DNA of 64,000 bases from Oscillibacter sp. ER4 (GTDB taxonomy: Bacteria; Bacillota; Clostridia; Oscillospirales; Oscillospiraceae), in the NCBI RefSeq assembly GCF_000765235.1, contig NZ_JPJG01000018.1, positions 1 to 64,000 of the forward strand. The letters run 5' to 3'. Both the position numbers and the translations under genes were made by a program. The notes below the pieces were generated by a model. That model saw nothing but the letters and a program-made list of their open reading frames with translations, had not been told where the DNA came from and searched no databases. Positions 62,942 through 64,000 of the stretch are shown here, in pieces; positions within the stretch are counted from its first letter, which is position 1; each line of letters opens with the position of its first letter.

Positions 62942-63799
62942 ATGAAAAAGTTTCTCACTCTTGCGCTGACCGCTGTCATGGCGCTGAGCCTGCTGACCGC
63001 CTGCGGCAGCAAGAACGACAACAGCGCCGACACCAACACTGACGGCAGCAACACCGAAACGACCCTCTCCGGCACCGTCTCGACCGACGGCTCTACCTCG
63101 ATGGAAAAGGTCATCAACTCTCTTGGCGAATCCTTCATGGCCATGAACAAGGACGTGAAGTTCACCTATAACCCCACCGGCTCGGGCTCCGGCATTCAGG
63201 CCGTTAGCGAAGGCCGCTGCGACATCGGCCTTTCGAGCCGTGCGCTCAAGGATGACGAAAAGGCCTCCGGCCTTGTTGAGACCGTCGTCGCGCTCGACGG
63301 CATCGCCATTGTCGTGAACCCCGAGAACCCTGTCTCCGATCTCGACATTGACACCATCGCCAAGATCTACACCGGCGAGATCACCAACTGGAAGGACGTC
63401 GGCGGCAACGACGCCGAGATCGTGCTCATCGGCCGTGAGGCCGGCTCCGGCACGCGTGACGGCTTCGAGTCCATCACCGACACCAAGGACGCCTGCCAGT
63501 ACCGTCAGGAGCTCACCTCCACGGGCGACGTCATCAACACCGTGTCCCAGAACCCCGACGCCATCGGCTATGCCTCCCTCTCGGCGGTGGGCGAGAGCGT
63601 CAAGGCGCTGACAGTCGGCGGTGTGGAAGCCACGGAGGCGACCGTCAAGGACGGCAGCTATGTGGTCCAGCGTCCGTTCGTGCTCGTCACGAAGGAGGGC
63701 ACCAAGCTTTCCCCCGCGGCACAGGCCTTCTTCGACTACGCGCTGTCCGCTGACGCGGCAAGCATCATCGCCGCTGCCGGTGCGGTCGCAGCCAACTAA
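62942..63799 (+). CDS. pstS: Phosphate-binding lipoprotein PstS
   Basis: The 285-residue lipoprotein has a lipobox (LSLLTACGS, Cys21) and a disordered linker rich in Asn/Thr/Asp. The phosphate-binding fold follows with STDGSTSMEKVINSLGESF, YNPTGSGSGIQAVSEGRCDI and REAGSGTRDGFE, whose Ser/Thr/Arg hold the phosphate oxyanion. It feeds the PstCAB importer, whose first gene follows. The ribosome site is gaaaggaagtatttcaa. Confidence 0.95.
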   Translation: MKKFLTLALTAVMALSLLTACGSKNDNSADTNTDGSNTETTLSGTVSTDGSTSMEKVINSLGESFMAMNKDVKFTYNPTGSGSGIQAVSEGRCDIGLSSRALKDDEKASGLVETVVALDGIAIVVNPENPVSDLDIDTIAKIYTGEITNWKDVGGNDAEIVLIGREAGSGTRDGFESITDTKDACQYRQELTSTGDVINTVSQNPDAIGYASLSAVGESVKALTVGGVEATEATVKDGSYVVQRPFVLVTKEGTKLSPAAQAFFDYALSADAASIIAAAGAVAAN

Positions 63800-63869
63800 C
63801 AGAACACAGGAACCATCACGGGAGGCGGCGTGAGCCGTCTCCCGCTGACAGCAAAAAGAGGAAACAATT

Positions 63870-64000
63870 ATGGCGCAGAGGAAAAAAATGTTTGAAGCCG
63901 TCGTCCACGGTATTTTTCTGCTTCTCGGCCTCATTACGGTCGGATGCGTGCTGCTGATCACGGTGTATCTCATCATCTCCGGCATCCCGGCCATTCAGAA
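63870..64000 (+). CDS. pstC: Phosphate ABC permease PstC, 5' end (cut by the window)
   Basis: The first 43 codons (MAQRKKMFEAVVHGIFLLLG, LITVGCVLLITVYLIISGIP, AIQ) give a basic tail and the first membrane helix as in PstC. The ribosome site aaaagaggaaacaatt precedes ATG 63870. It continues past the window end, 70 nt after pstS. Confidence 0.85.
   Translation, partial: MAQRKKMFEAVVHGIFLLLGLITVGCVLLITVYLIISGIPAIQ

Overview
The window looks like the chromosome of a GC-rich, anaerobic, spore-forming Clostridia member (Bacillota, probably the Oscillospiraceae group). The evidence is spore maturation genes spmA and spmB, a giant 2-hydroxyacyl-CoA dehydratase/activase, a zinc-ribbon S14, S-layer-homology proteins, Firmicutes-style SecG and small alarmone synthetase genes, and AGGAGG ribosome sites before nearly every gene. 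No rRNA, tRNA or CRISPR array was seen.

Region by region: 1-11.1 kb carries a frame-disrupted SLH surface protein, an ATC-hydrolase-like protein, a small alarmone synthetase, an AI-2E family transporter, a copper module (csoR plus copA with a fused copZ domain, behind a recognisable CsoR operator), a phospholipase D-like protein and an uncharacterised NifU-like/GGGtGRT gene pair. 11.2-13.6 kb is a graveyard of broken gene pieces (integrase, zinc-ribbon, SLH leader, oppF, M20 peptidase). 14-20.6 kb carries sstT, a hybrid sensor kinase broken by two frame shifts, EAL and GGDEF remnants meeting head to head at one breakpoint, an HPt protein and a cardiolipin synthase.

21.2-32.3 kb is an integrated mobilizable element of about 11.1 kb. 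It sits inside a DNA-deoxyinosine glycosylase gene, flanked by a 10-bp direct repeat, and removing it restores an uninterrupted 166-codon reading frame. It carries a Tn916-type int/xis and regulators, MobC plus a MOBP-type relaxase, an ArsR/permease/thioredoxin module, and an AT-rich cargo island. The island holds a 22-codon ORF with its own promoter and terminator, a secreted geobacillin-26-like protein and a small two-helix membrane protein that may confer immunity. No conjugation pore genes are present, so it probably depends on a helper element.

32.5-36.3 kb holds a MATE transporter, a hypothetical gene, a DUF1934 protein and spmAB. 36.4-52.8 kb is one long run of S10, spc and alpha operon genes from rpsJ to rplQ, including secY, adk, map, a KOW protein, infA and rpoA, ended by a 20-bp-stem terminator. 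Two gaps of about 300 nt inside this run (rpsJ-rplC and rpsZ-rpsH) are packed with hairpins. 53-64 kb has secG, the 1435-residue dehydratase/activase, a PadR/HAAS pair, a MacB-type ABC protein, and pstS with the start of pstC behind a PhoP-like box.

All functional calls rest on reading motifs and gene order by eye. No searches were run.
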